Below, in pieces: positions 31,501 through 42,399 of a stretch of 64,000 nucleotides of DNA. Below the pieces are notes generated by a model. That model ran no database searches, was not told the DNA's origin, and was given only the letters and a program-made list of their open reading frames with translations. Source of the DNA: Leishmania mexicana MHOM/GT/2001/U1103 (Eukaryota; Euglenozoa; Kinetoplastea; Trypanosomatida; Trypanosomatidae); the NCBI RefSeq assembly GCF_000234665.1, contig NC_018326.1, positions 248,001-312,000 on the forward strand, in the 5' to 3' direction. Positions within the stretch are counted from its first letter, which is position 1. Every line of letters begins with the position of its first letter. The position numbers and the translations under genes were made by a program.

Positions 31501-31968
31501 ACTCATGAATAACGCAGACTGTCGTCGTGGTCGCGGTCGTTCTTGCCGCTGCGCCTGCAGGCTCCCCGTCGGCTGTTTAGAGTAGCCCGCTGAACGGGTG
31601 CATTCGATGGTGTGCACGGCGCCGTGCGAGCTGCCGTCTGCGGTGAGATACCGTGACGATGCGGTAGCGTCAGTGCCGTCGCGGTTATCTGTTGAAGAGT
31701 CCAACGGACGGTGTTGCCAGTGCACACCGTCATTCCTCAACGTCGATTGCTCGAGCTCCGTGAAGGGCGTGTATCGCAGGGATTGGTAGTGGCGCCGCTG
31801 GTGGATACTGCAGCACACTTCCACAGGTGCAAGGATAGCAGCAGCAGCAGCCCCGGCTGAAGTGGTCAGGCGGCGCAGAGGCACCTGCCTTGCCTCCGAG
31901 GTCCCCGGCATACAAGCCCCGTGGATGCTTCTGAGCCCTGGACAGAACATTGGAGGAGGAGGATGCAC
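28546..31968 (-). CDS. EngB/YihA-type GTPase, putative mitochondrial ribosome biogenesis (1140 aa)
   Basis: The GTPase core lies at about 405-620 with all signature motifs. The P-loop is Gly414-Arg-Ala-Cys-Ala-Gly-Lys-Ser421, the G2 threonines are near 450, and G3 is Asp492-Leu-Pro-Gly-Tyr-Gly. G4 is Thr549-Lys-Cys-Asp552 and G5 is Val597-Ser-Ala-Lys600. The Asp-Leu-Pro-Gly-Tyr-Gly motif and core spacing are typical of EngB (YsxC/YihA), which assists assembly of the large ribosomal subunit. Bacterial EngB is about 200 aa. Here an extension of about 400 residues precedes the core and about 520 follow it, mostly low-complexity but with a basic, helical last 150 residues. The N-terminus is Arg/Ser/Ala-rich and could be a mitochondrial presequence. 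The start is the first ATG of the frame (Met20 is an alternative). The downstream neighbour is the YbaB-like gene. Confidence 0.88.
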   Translation of the reverse strand: MHPPPPMFCPGLRSIHGACMPGTSEARQVPLRRLTTSAGAAAAAILAPVEVCCSIHQRRHYQSLRYTPFTELEQSTLRNDGVHWQHRPLDSSTDNRDGTDATASSRYLTADGSSHGAVHTIECTRSAGYSKQPTGSLQAQRQERPRPRRQSALFMSPQDAEDTTAAASSSLAPLPAGSVRVPLSEHVADVHDDDIVLDTPASLLPCMAERGASTSELRQAAQRAHEPAAPEKSEHAHPAARGVGQDVIDLVTDVFTAQRDAAIKKRREVLYELTHPNPIDYTYNGKLVPPPPLSFGQVTEEARALGNKMMLGQTYSLVRQAGARASADDLDVAGGSANTAGRGTAAATTVSPASSIEAGLEAPLSTFSSRHAKGYGDRTAAAPYRSRTRDANIFRDHNYFFEINELYQEVAFAGRACAGKSSLLNALLGQYVAKTSSTPNTTRKISFYQSVTPEQLHAFHVKEHHNQLVKLPGGGLQLTFVDLPGYGIEGMSDKWRDAAIELTDAYFGVRRSVNTVLYCMDCERGLTKTDIKYLEWIENVHGACFMVLTKCDSVPHSRVCSVMRQVYALITKHRRKYRKVFPFIIPVSAKDGTNIELLRGLITETAGIIPGDKLRELLQHKKAAFTRTALLAEVSRIDAARQLERHQAKAYFQLTRGGTGASAAVELPAEAPGSEVPGARRDREGSGGAGAGAALGSRHRRYVVPLGNGAADAEAAALLPACASDLDTAGGTADFFPTESSMAAAAAEGRRERRERFLAWRRAHPLSTVSPSYSAIHGQAGCDATRPVAASEQEAGLADSGRYRLNTGLDNPRAAHAVLELHGEPDVSGGECDARGTDGEEARHGGGGIAARNSRATAVASAGESSHSPPPALPIAAACHGRRSSVIGLSAVDTDGGVAPGAAASAAPPAVAPSSSVGLAPTGTVSRFLGVMEQYGRQHNVVSSAKQKRREERWCRGGGGGGGARGRHCAVGGLLAEDASGRLSAYRAGRPCGPALVSAKTDVNRRQAEWRAEQLKTLLAKENPEAPWAALHQLRRKIQTREEETALAGMRRKEVAAYVRNAGRVTASFEKFEGEVTAAKYMNEIRQAPTLRSQQQMHLNATAKINYRSMPPGLWKRYGEKDTYWQTSQLLGRSEDESHR

Positions 31969-34205
31969 ACTGTCCTTGTTTCATGAGTCCGAGAGTTGTC
32001 ACCCTACAGCACAGCAGCCGAGATCAGCTGAATGGAAAGAGGGCAGAATGCACACGTGGGCGTGCGCATGCGTGTGTATGCCCGCGCGCCGTGGTGTTGC
32101 CGTGGCGCCATTCCCGCGCGACACCCACGCCGGCAGAGAAAGAAGCGGAGGTGCAGTCGAGCACACAGAGAGAGAGGAGCGAGAGGTGATGTCTAGAGAA
32201 AGAGAGAGAGATACAATGCATCGAAAGTGCAGTGCACGATGCCCTGTGCACAAGGGGCAGAAACAAATGGCAGAGGCGCAGGTGAGAGCTCGTAGTGGAT
32301 GCGCGGCAGTCGGCATCGTCGAGTGCCACACACACTCGTTTTTCTGCGAATTTTCCCTCCGCTGTCGTTGAGCTGCTCGCCTCCGCCCCCCCCCCGCACC
32401 ACCGCGCTCTCCCCACTCCACACACCATTTCTACGCTGTCGCCTCGGAGGCGCCCTCCGCGGCGACTCTCGCGCGTGCATCACTGCCGTCAACGACGCGT
32501 AGGTATGCGCCACTCCAGACCCCCCCCGCTGGGTGGGCACGAAGGCGGAAGACAGAACGAAAAAAGAAAACAAAGAGATAAGACCCGCCGCACATTGGTG
32601 ATGGACACATCGGCCAATCACGCCGCCATCCGTGGACGCCGCGCTGGAGGGTGTACCCCCTTCCTTTTCCTCCGTGTCGCACTCCGTCCGTGTGCGCTGC
32701 TGCCAGCGGCTTTGTGCGCCTCGCTTGGACACATCTATACATATACTGTCCTTTGATTTATGGCGGCGATGCTGTTGCCGCCAATTTGACGTCGTCGTTT
32801 TCTTTTGTTGTTGCTTGCTATTTCGCTTTCCTAAGTACAGGGACGGCGGGAAAGGGAGTGCTTCGCTATGACCGCCCACCATCGTTCACCACAACGCAAG
32901 CACAACAGAGAGATGAAACCAGAGGGAGAAAACACCCATCAACGCAAAGCTATACAAGACACACACACACACGTCAGACACATCAGACACAAGCGTGCAC
33001 TGACGCCATCACGTCGCTAAGTTGGTTTTCCTTTGTTTTTTTTTCCTCTTCCCTCTCGCTCTCTCATGTCGCTACTCTTTCCTTCCGACCTGCTCCCCTG
33101 CTTTTTTTTAGTGGACACGTAGGCATGCGTCACCGCCTCCCTGTTCGTGAAGCAAGCAGACTCCAGAGTCGCCACGGACACGAGCCAAACGCACGCACAG
33201 AAGAAGAGAGAGAGAGAGAGACAGCGACACGTACAGACAAGCAAGCACATACATACATCAGCACATACGTGCTTACACGGACACTCAGAGAGTGGCAAAG
33301 CGACAGGCGGCAACACCTCCCTCAAGCACAAAAAAGAAATATATATATATATATATAACCATCATCACGGAAAATAGAAACACCTGCACACCACAGCGAT
33401 GAGCTCTCCCTCACGCACACACACACACACGCACACACACGCACGCGCGGGATCAGCATACACGGACAAGACAAGAAGGCCTCACAAACACAAGAGAAGC
33501 ACATATATATATATAACACAAGAGGAAGGAAAAGGAAGTCAGATGCGTACAGGGCAGAAAGGAAGAGGCGGAGGCGGAGGCGGAGGCGGAAAAAGAGGAC
33601 GAGCGCATGGCGATCGACATGACGCAAGAAGAGGGTGCGCGCTCGCCCTGCTACACCACCGCGCACCATCATACATACACAGAAGCGAAAACAGCATGGG
33701 AAGGCGAAAAAAAAAAGAAAAAAACCGCGGCAGGCAACCGTCGTCGACGATAACACGACATCCAAACGGAAAAGAAAGAGAAAGGGCACAATGAAACACA
33801 TACCCCAGAAATACAAGAAGCGCGAAGTGGTCGAAGACGTGGGAAAGGAGGGGGGGCAGTGGGTAGCGAGGTGGTGAGAGGTGTATGTACTATCGTGACT
33901 GCAGCGCGGACTCCGGCAACGCACATAGGCACACACACGCACATCCGGGGAAGGGGAAAGGGAAGGAGGAGGAGGAGTGGGGGGGGGGCACATATGTAGA
34001 GCAGAGAAAGGACGAGAGAAAGAAGGGACCCCTCTCTTGTACTGCATCTCGCACGCACACAGTCAGCACACACACACACACACCTCCGTATGCACGAGAG
34101 AGAAGCCGTTTCCGGTCCGCGCCTTCCACACCCCCACCCTTTCGCAGCCACCCTAGCTGCGCGTGGACGCCGTGCTGCTTCGCTCCCTCGCCATGTCAAC
34201 CATCT
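31969..34205. other. Intergenic: coiled-coil gene 3' flank, EngB-like 5' flank
   Basis: No gene. A possible acceptor for the EngB-like mRNA is the CAG at 32028-32030 (minus strand), preceded by CCCTCTTTCCATT. TA tracts lie at 33339-33357 and 33501-33515, a (GGAGGC)n tract at 33564-33590, and CA runs throughout. Confidence 0.6.
33564..33590. repeat. GGAGGC hexamer repeat
   Basis: About four and a half copies of GGAGGC in intergenic DNA, with a TA tract 50 bases to the left. Confidence 0.85.
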
Positions 34206-35456
34206 TCACCAGCAGTCCTCGCGATTCTTGGCGCGCACGTAGTGCAGCACAGCCTGGAGGTCTGCCTTGAGCTCCTTCAGTTCCTCCTCCTCCTTCAGCA
34301 GACTCTCCTTCATCTCCCGCGCCTCGGAGCCCTCCTCTTCGACGGCCTTTAGGGACGCCTCGTACCCGCGGCGCTTTTCCTCTGTCACATGACGGGAGTC
34401 GTCCAGGTGACGCTTGAGCACCTTCACCTGCTCCATCAGCTCCGTCAGCTCGTCTTTCATCTTGCCTACCTGCGCGGTGGTGCGGAACTCGACCTCGTCG
34501 ACGCGGCGCTGACGCGTCGTGCGCTTTTTATCCTTTGTTAACACCACCGGCGGGGCCTGGGCCGTACCGCGATGAAGGTGAAAGTGCCGCTCTGTGGCTA
34601 CCTGGCGGGCGTGGATGCGGGCCTCGCTGAGACCCTCCATCTCATGCTCGTGGTTCTCCGCAATGGTCATCCTTTCACGCTCGCGGGCGTCCGTCGTCTC
34701 GTTGATGGCCGCCTCCTGCTGCCGGTACAGGCAGTCGGCCTTCTCAGCCGCCGCCATAAACTTCTTGTGCGCCGCGTCAACGCGCACGCGCAGGTTCTTG
34801 ACGTCGATCTCGACCCACTCCATGGTGTCAGGGTTATGGCACTCGGACTCCGCCATCCACAACTTCTGCAGCGCGGACTGCTGGGCCTCTTCCTCACAGA
34901 TGGACACCACCTTCTCCACTGTCGGGTCGCTCGAAGCAATTACAGCCTCGGTCGCGGCCAGCTGCTGGCGAAGGCGCGCCTCGTCCTCCTGCGCTACCAC
35001 CAGCTCCTTGCGCAGACCCACCACCTCGCTGTACAGCTGGAGGCGCTCCTCTAGTTCCTCGTCCTTCATGGTAATGCGCTCGTACTCCTGGCGCATCTCC
35101 TCAATCGCCGCCGCGTATTCCTCCGGCGTCTGCGGTTCCGCCGCGTTCTTCGCGCCGGAGTGCGAGGTGTAGGAGGTGCCGAAGGCAGAAACGCTGCTGC
35201 CCCGACGGTCTTTGCCGATATCCCCACCAGGCGCCACAATACCGCCATTGGCGAGACCACTGCTGCTGCGCTGCTGTCTCGCACCCCTGAGCGGGGTTGG
35301 CGTGTCATGGATGTCAGGGGAGTCGCTGCGTTCTCGAGAGTTACTGTTCATGGAGCGACGGCGCTCAGCGGCCGTGCGGGCAGCCTCCGCCTTGGCGCGT
35401 GCGGCGGCCATGCGATCACCGTTCGCCTCCAACTGCTGCTGCTGCGGGGCCGACAT
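34206..35456 (-). CDS. Coiled-coil protein of unknown function (416 aa)
   Basis: Residues about 1-100 are Gln/Ser/Arg-rich and probably disordered. From about 108 to the end, heptad-like Glu/Lys/Leu patterns dominate, strongest at about 108-180, 225-280 and 335-410. They are interrupted by a short segment with Trp, Cys and His near 195-220. There is no motor, nucleotide-binding or membrane motif. Such coiled-coil proteins are common in the trypanosomatid flagellum and cytoskeleton, but nothing here assigns a place. The Met at 35456 follows a strong splice-acceptor-like sequence 24 bases upstream, which supports the start. The frame is intact. Confidence 0.85.
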   Translation of the reverse strand: MSAPQQQQLEANGDRMAAARAKAEAARTAAERRRSMNSNSRERSDSPDIHDTPTPLRGARQQRSSSGLANGGIVAPGGDIGKDRRGSSVSAFGTSYTSHSGAKNAAEPQTPEEYAAAIEEMRQEYERITMKDEELEERLQLYSEVVGLRKELVVAQEDEARLRQQLAATEAVIASSDPTVEKVVSICEEEAQQSALQKLWMAESECHNPDTMEWVEIDVKNLRVRVDAAHKKFMAAAEKADCLYRQQEAAINETTDARERERMTIAENHEHEMEGLSEARIHARQVATERHFHLHRGTAQAPPVVLTKDKKRTTRQRRVDEVEFRTTAQVGKMKDELTELMEQVKVLKRHLDDSRHVTEEKRRGYEASLKAVEEEGSEAREMKESLLKEEEELKELKADLQAVLHYVRAKNREDCW

Positions 35457-35479
35457 TGCTGTGATCAGTGGAGCCGTCT

Positions 35480-35525
35480 CTGAAAAGGCCGTTCGAGGAC
35501 AAGAAAAACAAAAAAGAAAAATGCG
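35480..35525 (-). promoter_or_regulatory. Putative polypyrimidine tract and trans-splice AG
   Basis: On the minus strand, a T-rich run (TTTTTCTTTTTTGTTTTTCT) is followed about 20 bases later by TTTTCAG. The AG lies about 24 bases upstream of the ATG at 35456. This is the standard arrangement of a spliced-leader addition site. Confidence 0.6.
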
Positions 35526-36656
35526 GTACAGAAGAAGAAAGCCTCGCGCTCGTCAGCTGTGTGCCCGTCGTTCACTGACGTCCTTTGTCAAGTCACCTCA
35601 GTTTCCAAGACCGGTGAAAGCAGCGGAAGACGACGCGGCGCTTGTGAGAGCGAGTTGAGGGAGAGATGGAAAGGCGATGGCAACGGGTGCAGGCACACAA
35701 AACACACCGAAGGAAAAAGAACGGTCCAGAGAGATAGAGAGAGCTGTCGTACAGATGATCGTCCTGCGGTGTCGAATAATGGTTGGTTTTAATCCTGCGC
35801 GTGTTGGGGAGAGGGCGCTGTGCGGATGATGGTTCTGGTCTGGTGGGCGGTATCCTTTTCTTTCTTTTGGTATCTCACGTGCTTGTCGATTCTTGTTGCT
35901 CCAGGCGCAGGCAGGATGTGGCGCACATCCGCACGAAGCATGAGGCGCACACGCATGCGAGACAGCACGAGGGTGATGGGGTCGAGATGGTGAGCGGTGA
36001 CCGGAAACAAAAGGATCCGAAATTGTGCGTGGGAGAAGAAAGGGTGCCGCGAGTGGCAGGGGCAGGAGCAGGAGTGGTGCAGCGAGCAAGCGCATTCATG
36101 GAGCGAACATATGCGGGGTGTGTGAGAGAGAGAGAGGGAGGGAGGGAGGGAGAGAGACCACAGACAGGAAGCCTGTCCCACAGTCCACAGTGGACCGGCG
36201 CCCTAATTTTCTGATATCCGTTACAAAATCCTTTTCAACGCCTCCGCTTTCACCGTCAGAGACACGGAAAAGAAGACCTGCAAGGGGGCCTGATCGTGCT
36301 CTGCACGAGCATGCACCAAAAAAAAAGCATAGGCACGCACACACCGACACCCAAACACGAGCGCTGGCGCACTCTCCTGTGCCGTCATCCCTCTCTATCC
36401 TTTAGCACGCGGCATTGGTGCTTTCTCTCCTCCTTTACTCCTGCCCCATGCGCATGCACATGTTTTCGCGCTTGGGTAACTCCTCCTCCCTTGCTCGCCT
36501 TGCTTTCCTCGCTAGTGAGCCACAGCAGCCGCAAAACCCTTTCGAGGGACATCACTGTCGGCCGTCCCCATCTACTCGCCGGCAGACACCGAAAACAACA
36601 GTGCCACACCGATACACAGCATCGCCCACCGCAGAGGAACAAGGAAGGAACAAGTC

Positions 36657-37365
36657 AGAAAAGCGCAGAGGAAGTCAGCAAGAGCAAACGTCGCACCTCA
36701 ACGTGCCCGCAGCCCACCACGAACAAGTCAACACATCCACGCACATACACCGTCGCAGCGCGCCTGCCCCTGCAGCGCCACGGCTTCATCCCGGCCGCCT
36801 CGGACGAACCGCCTGCCGTCGAATCGGGCCGTGCGCGGGGCGGCCTCTGCATGCCCCACCCCGCCCCTTCCCCGGGCGCGCGCGGCGCCACCGCCGCCAC
36901 ACGGAGACCCGGGTGGGCCGCACGCCTCCACCCACGCGGTCAGCATCCGCACTGTGGCGCACGCTCCAGGGCGGCGGAGTGCCCAGCCGAAGGGGGCCCG
37001 CCGATGAGCATCTGCCAGCGCACAACGAGCTCACAGCACGTCGCTCCGACGGGGCACAGGGGGCAGCGGCAGACACACGGCGGGGGAGGCCCATGCAGCG
37101 CCAGCGCGATGTGCGTAGCCAGGGCACTGCCTGCAAGATCATAGCGCGAAGCCACGTGTGCCTCACGAGCCCAGCAGCCTTGCTCTCCGCGTCTGGGGCG
37201 GTGGCCGCCATGTGCCTCTTGTCGCTGGCCCTGCCAGTGCATTATTAGCGTGATGCACCGCCGTCGCTCCTGGCCCCATGCCTGCCTGTGCCGCACCATC
37301 CCCCCACAGCCCGCCAGCCAGGGATGCGTTGAAGCGCACACGACCGCTGCGTATGAGGGAGGTGT
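36657..37365. mobile_element. Family 1 SIDER-like element, copy at 36.7 kb
   Basis: About 700 bp, GC-rich. From 36717 it matches the copies at 41058 and 49284 with only scattered substitutions. Its first 60 bases match 12594-12650 beside A2. It has no ORF of its own and no transposase or reverse transcriptase. The dispersed, GC-rich, noncoding character and location in 3' flanks suggest a SIDER-type degenerate retroposon. I cannot check the diagnostic 79-bp signature here. Confidence 0.65.
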
Positions 37366-38305
37366 GTGGGGGGGGGGGGGTGATCCCATTCGGTGAGCAC
37401 GAGAATCCTGTATGCATGCACCACACAAAGAAACGCCTGCAGCCAGCATAGTCTCTTGCGCAAGTCCTCTCTCCCTCGCCCTCTCTATCTGTGGTGCGGC
37501 CGTGCAAACAGCGGTGCTCCCGCGCCGTCCAAGCGCGAGGAGATGAGTTGGGCGGCTGAACAAGTAAACAATGAGAGAAACGCTCCGTCGTTGTCGCCAT
37601 CTCCCCTCTCGTGTCACATCGCTTTGGCCGACATGGCTACTGGTAACCTTGTCCGCTGCGGTGGTGCAGGTGAAGGTGCATGATGCGAGAAGAAACGAGA
37701 GCGCCGCACACCGCCCGTGGAGACAAGAAGGCAACGACGCGCACAGGAAGGTATGGAAACGCAGACGACAGGCGAGGCAGCGCTCAGATCGATATGAAGA
37801 GGTGGGGAGGGAGGGGGAGCGGGGACGGTGGAGAATGGGAAGAACGAAAGAGGCATCGAAGGGAGAACGCACACGCACACGGACCCCAGCGAATCCGCGG
37901 GGAAAAGGCGGGCGTCCCATAAGGAGGGACACCAGAGTACTTGCGCACACACAAAACACGCGCATGCGCGGACTCTGCAACGCGCAAGGGAGTACACCCG
38001 TCCCCGTCCCCGTGAATCGAGGTGTGAGTAGCAGAGTGGAAAAGGGAGGCGTGGCGAAACGTATACTGCGCTTTCCCCTGCTCAGCTGTGTATGGTGTGG
38101 AGCGCTGGAGGGTGCTTACCGCTCCCACCCCCCCCCGCTCCGCCGTTTTCCCGCACGTCGTGTCTTTTTCTTTGTTGACCTTTCATACAATCCTGTTGTT
38201 AGTGGTAGCGTTGCCTCCTATAATTCTTTTTCGCCCCTTCTCGTGCAAAGAGTCGTCGAGGAGGAACGTAGGGGCGAGGGGAAAAAAGCACAAATTCCTT
38301 GGCCT

Positions 38306-38849
38306 GATCAACACATCCCATCCGCCATGCAACATGAACTCAGACCCCACTCCACCCGGCCCGTCACAGGCCCCGTCGCGTGGCGCCAACCAGCCGTAAA
38401 CACGCGCTGCAGCAGTGCCCTCAGCCATCCGAGCGCGGCCTCGGCCTCCAACTCCACCCGCCCCCCGCCCGCCTCGCCCGCCGCCACCTGGTGCATCCCT
38501 CGGGGTGGCGCACGCTCCCCAGCAGCACGCAGTGGGGGGCAGGACGGAATACACGCTCGAGTCACGCGGACACTCTGCCCCATCGCATAAATGATGGAAA
38601 CGCGTTCACCGTCGCAGGTCGCGACGACGCGACGCCGCCCACGACCTGGCCACCCACATCAGCGTCGATAGATCGCTCTGGCTTCTCCACGTCGTACGTG
38701 CCTGGCCCTGTCACCACCGGAAGTGATTCTGCGCTTGGCAGGGACAGGGGTATGAAGGAGGGGAGGGGGAGGGGGGGCTGCTTGGTTTCCTCACAGAGCG
38801 GGGTTACTGCGCTCTGAGATGCCGCATACGGAGATGTGCCTCTCCCACC
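38306..38849. mobile_element. Family 2 SIDER-like element, copy at 38.3 kb
   Basis: About 545 bp, close to the published SIDER size of about 0.55 kb. Bases 38343-38849 are the same by eye as 48396-48902, and 38306 onward also matches 62019 onward. It starts near GATCAACACATCCCATCC and ends at GAGATGTGCCTCTCCCAC. It is noncoding and lies in the 3' flank of the 592-aa zinc-finger gene. Confidence 0.7.
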
Positions 38850-41057
38850 CCACGCCATTACTGACGTCAAGACCGAGAGGAAAGCGAGGACAGTCCCGCC
38901 CCCTCCTCGCCCAGCAGACAAGACTGGACGTGGACAAGTTCAGAGAGAGATAGAGAGATAAAAAAGGAAAATAGAGGGAGGGAGAGAGGAGAAAACACGC
39001 CAAAACACGTGAAAAACAATGGCCTGTTCTTCTTCTCCTTTTTGAGGAGGGGAGGGGGGAAGAAGTAAACAAAGTGAAGGGGAGGAGGAGGAAAAAGAAA
39101 AAACAACGGACCCCGAAAACTAATAAAAATAATCCTTATGATAACCATAACCAAATCAAAACCCGCCCCGCCCCCCCCCAAAAAAAAAAAAACAACAACA
39201 ACATTTGAAAGCGGGTCTCGTGAGGGAAAAGAGCAAAAGAATTTTTTTTCGGAGGGGGGAAAGGGAAGTGGTGGCACGCAAAGATGAAGGAAGAGGAGGT
39301 GGGTGGTGGCGGTGGTGGGAAGGGACATAGAGATATAGAGATGGAGAGAGAGGGAGGGAGGGAGGAAAGGCAGGGGGAGGAGGAGGAGGAGGAGGAGGAG
39401 GAGAGATTTATTGATATGTAGATCACCGTCGTTGGCATGAAAATGAAAAAAAAGAAAAAGCGCCGTGTTTCACATATCGTTTCAACAAGAGACGTCGATC
39501 AACACAGAAAAAAAAAGGAAAAAAAAACGAAAAAAAAAAACGAAACGAAAACGGATCTCTGGAGAAAGATGCGCACCGTGACGTGTGAAGCAGCAACATC
39601 CAGCGATAGGGAGGCAGGGGAAAGCGACAAGGAAGAAAGGAGAGAGGCGGGGGAGGCGGGGGAGTGGGGACTTGAACAACAAAAACGAATGGGAGAAGTA
39701 CAAGAAATATAGAAAGAGCGAAATATATAAAGAAAAAGAAAAGGCGCCAGTGGTAGAAACCAGAACGCACGAGAAAGGACAACAGAACGACAACACGGTA
39801 ACAGGAGAGACAAACAAAGGGAACAGGGAAAGGGAGGAGTGAGGGGAAACAACGGGTGGAGAGAGGTGCGATGTCCATCACTGAGGCAGTCAACTACACG
39901 CCACATACACGTCAGAGAAAAGGAGATGCAGAGACAAGTAGTGAGACAAAGTGATTTGACGTTCTTATTATTCGGGTTACAAAACGTTGCATGCAAAAAA
40001 AAGGTATTGCGTCTTACCTGTGTTCCTATTACTGCCACGTGTCATCATCTACAGAGAGAGACACACACACATACATACCTTCGTCCCATGCGCCTACGCA
40101 CCTTGCGCACATGAGCAAAAGGGAAGTCAACGATGCATAGATGCAGTGATTTGCTTGCAGAGAGCAACCCTCCCCATCATCCACAACAAAAAGGCGCAAA
40201 AGACAAAGAGGAAGAAGAAACGAAACATATTTAGCGACAGTTTCATTTGCGAATAGGATGAGAGAAGTCTGAGCACGAACACGTGCATACACACACACAC
40301 ACGAAAAAAAGAAAAGGAGAAGGGGGTGGGTGGGGTCGACTGTGCAACAAAAAACCCACAAAAGAAAAAGAGAAAAAACGGAGGAGGAGGAACAAACAAA
40401 CAAACAAACAAGATGCCTTGAAAATTCATCCGTTTTCGGCAACGACAACCCACTCACACAAGTGGAAGAAAACCGAAAAAAACGCGCTCGCGTACGGATA
40501 TATGCATATATAGCTATATAAATATATATACATCTATATAGAGAGAGAGAGGGATGCGGCGCTCCTGCTCCGCACGCATCTTCCGCGACTACGGCTGCAC
40601 TCGTTTTTTTTTTGGCTTGTCAGACGTTGCTATCCGGATTTCCTTTACGACAAATATCTGGGTAAGTGGGTGGGTTGTGACGTGCCTGCTCCCCTGAGAA
40701 CATACACGTTTTCCTGCGTCTTGCGTAACGTACCGCCCGTTTCTTTTTCTCTTGCGTTTTTCCGCATCGTGATGGCAATGTGTCGCGCGCAAATTTGTCT
40801 TCTGTCCGTGCAAGCGAAAAAAAAAATACCATCACGTCTTTCATTCGCATCCTCATTCTCCTGCTACGGCTTGCGGTACCCCGTCACCCGATCACTGGCA
40901 TCACCTTATGTGCCGCCACGAGGCCAAACACAAAGAAAACAGAACGGCCCAAAAAAACGGGCGCGCCCAAAAATGGAAAAAAACACACGAGCCCGAGAAC
41001 ATACCAAAAAAAAGGTGAATCGTATCATTCTCTTCTTCAACCTGTCCACAACCCCAC

Positions 41058-41738
41058 CACGAACAAGTCAACACATCCACGCACATACACCGTCGCAGCG
41101 CGCCTGCCCCTGCAGCGCCACGGCTTCATCCCGGCCGTCTCGGACGAGCCGCCTGCCGTTGAATCGGGCCGTGCGCGGGGCGGCCTCTGCATGCCCCACC
41201 CCGCCCCTTCCCCGGGCGCGCGCGGCGCCACCGCCGCCACACGGAGACCCGGGTGGGCCGCACGCCTCCACCCACGCGGTCAGCATCCGCACTGTGGCGC
41301 ACGCTCCAGGGCGGCGGAGTGCCCAGCCGAAGGGGGCCCGCCGATGAGCATCTGCCGGCGCACAACGAGCTCACAGCACGTCGCTCCGACGGGGCACAGG
41401 GGGCAGCGGCAGACACACGGCGGGGGAGGCCCATGCAGCGCCAGCGCGATGTGCGTAGCCAGGGCACTGCCTGCAAGATCATAGCGCGAAGCCACGTGTG
41501 CCTCACGAGCCCAGCAGCCTTGCTCTCCGCGTCTGGGGCGGCGGCCGCCATGTGCCTCTTGTCGCTGGCCCTGCCAGTGCATTATTAGCGTGATGCACCG
41601 CCGTCGCTCCTGGCCCCATGCCTGCCTGTGCCGCACCATCCCCCCACAGCCCGCCAGCCAGGGATGCGTTGAAGCGCACACGACCGCTGCGTATGAGGGA
41701 GGTGTATGTGTGTGTGTGCGTGCGGTGCTCCGAAGGGG
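41058..41738. mobile_element. Family 1 SIDER-like element, copy at 41.1 kb
   Basis: About 680 bp, from CACGAACAAGTCAAC to GCTCCGAAGGGGG. I read no difference from 49284-49965. It lies about 1.9 kb downstream of the stop of the 592-aa zinc-finger gene. Confidence 0.7.
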
Positions 41739-42382
41739 GCCGATGCCTGCATGCCCGAGTTGATGCTGGCGAAGCACTGTGACGGCGCCGTGATCCGGCG
41801 TGCGCAATCCCCGCGCCACATGCGCAAGGTAGCCTCCTCGCGTGAGCGCGGGGAGTTGCAGTGGGCTGCGAAGTCACGCACCAAAGAGCGTGCGCTTCGT
41901 TCCGCAGGCACTCCGCTCCACGAAGTGCTCCTCTGTTCAGTGCTCCACCTTCCATAGGGCGGATCGTAGCGCGACTTATCAGACGCCTCTGTCTGTGCAG
42001 GATGCGAGGAGTGTGGCACCATCAGCGAAAAAAGGCGCCGTGTAGTTGGGGTATTGTGATGCGGTCCACACTCGGCATGTCCACCGCCATGACGAGAGAA
42101 GGGAGTCTCCGGGGGGGGGGGAGAGGACGAAATCGTTGGAAGGGGGAAACGAATTGAGGAAACAAAGGAAGCCTTCTCGTGCGGTGGGATGAGGGAGAGC
42201 GGAAAAGGGAGGCTAAGCGGAAGAGAGCGGGGAAGGGAGAGGGGTGGGTGCACGGGGCGCCGCATCAACGCACATGTACACGCACGCGCACACAGAGAAA
42301 AAGGACGATGAAAAACAAAAAGCAAGCGGATGAAGTACCGAACGCATCTCTCTATCAGTGCGTCGATGCGTAGGCCGTGCAC

Positions 42383-42399
42383 ATATATATATATATATA
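42383..42399. repeat. TA microsatellite
   Basis: About eight TA dinucleotides followed directly by a GT run, in the 3' flank of the 592-aa zinc-finger gene. Confidence 0.9.

Noticed and set aside
36296..37248. Plus-strand ORFs of about 280 aa repeated at 36.7, 41.1 and 49.3 kb
   Set aside because: They are frames inside the GC-rich family 1 element and carry no protein domain. They repeat because the DNA repeats.
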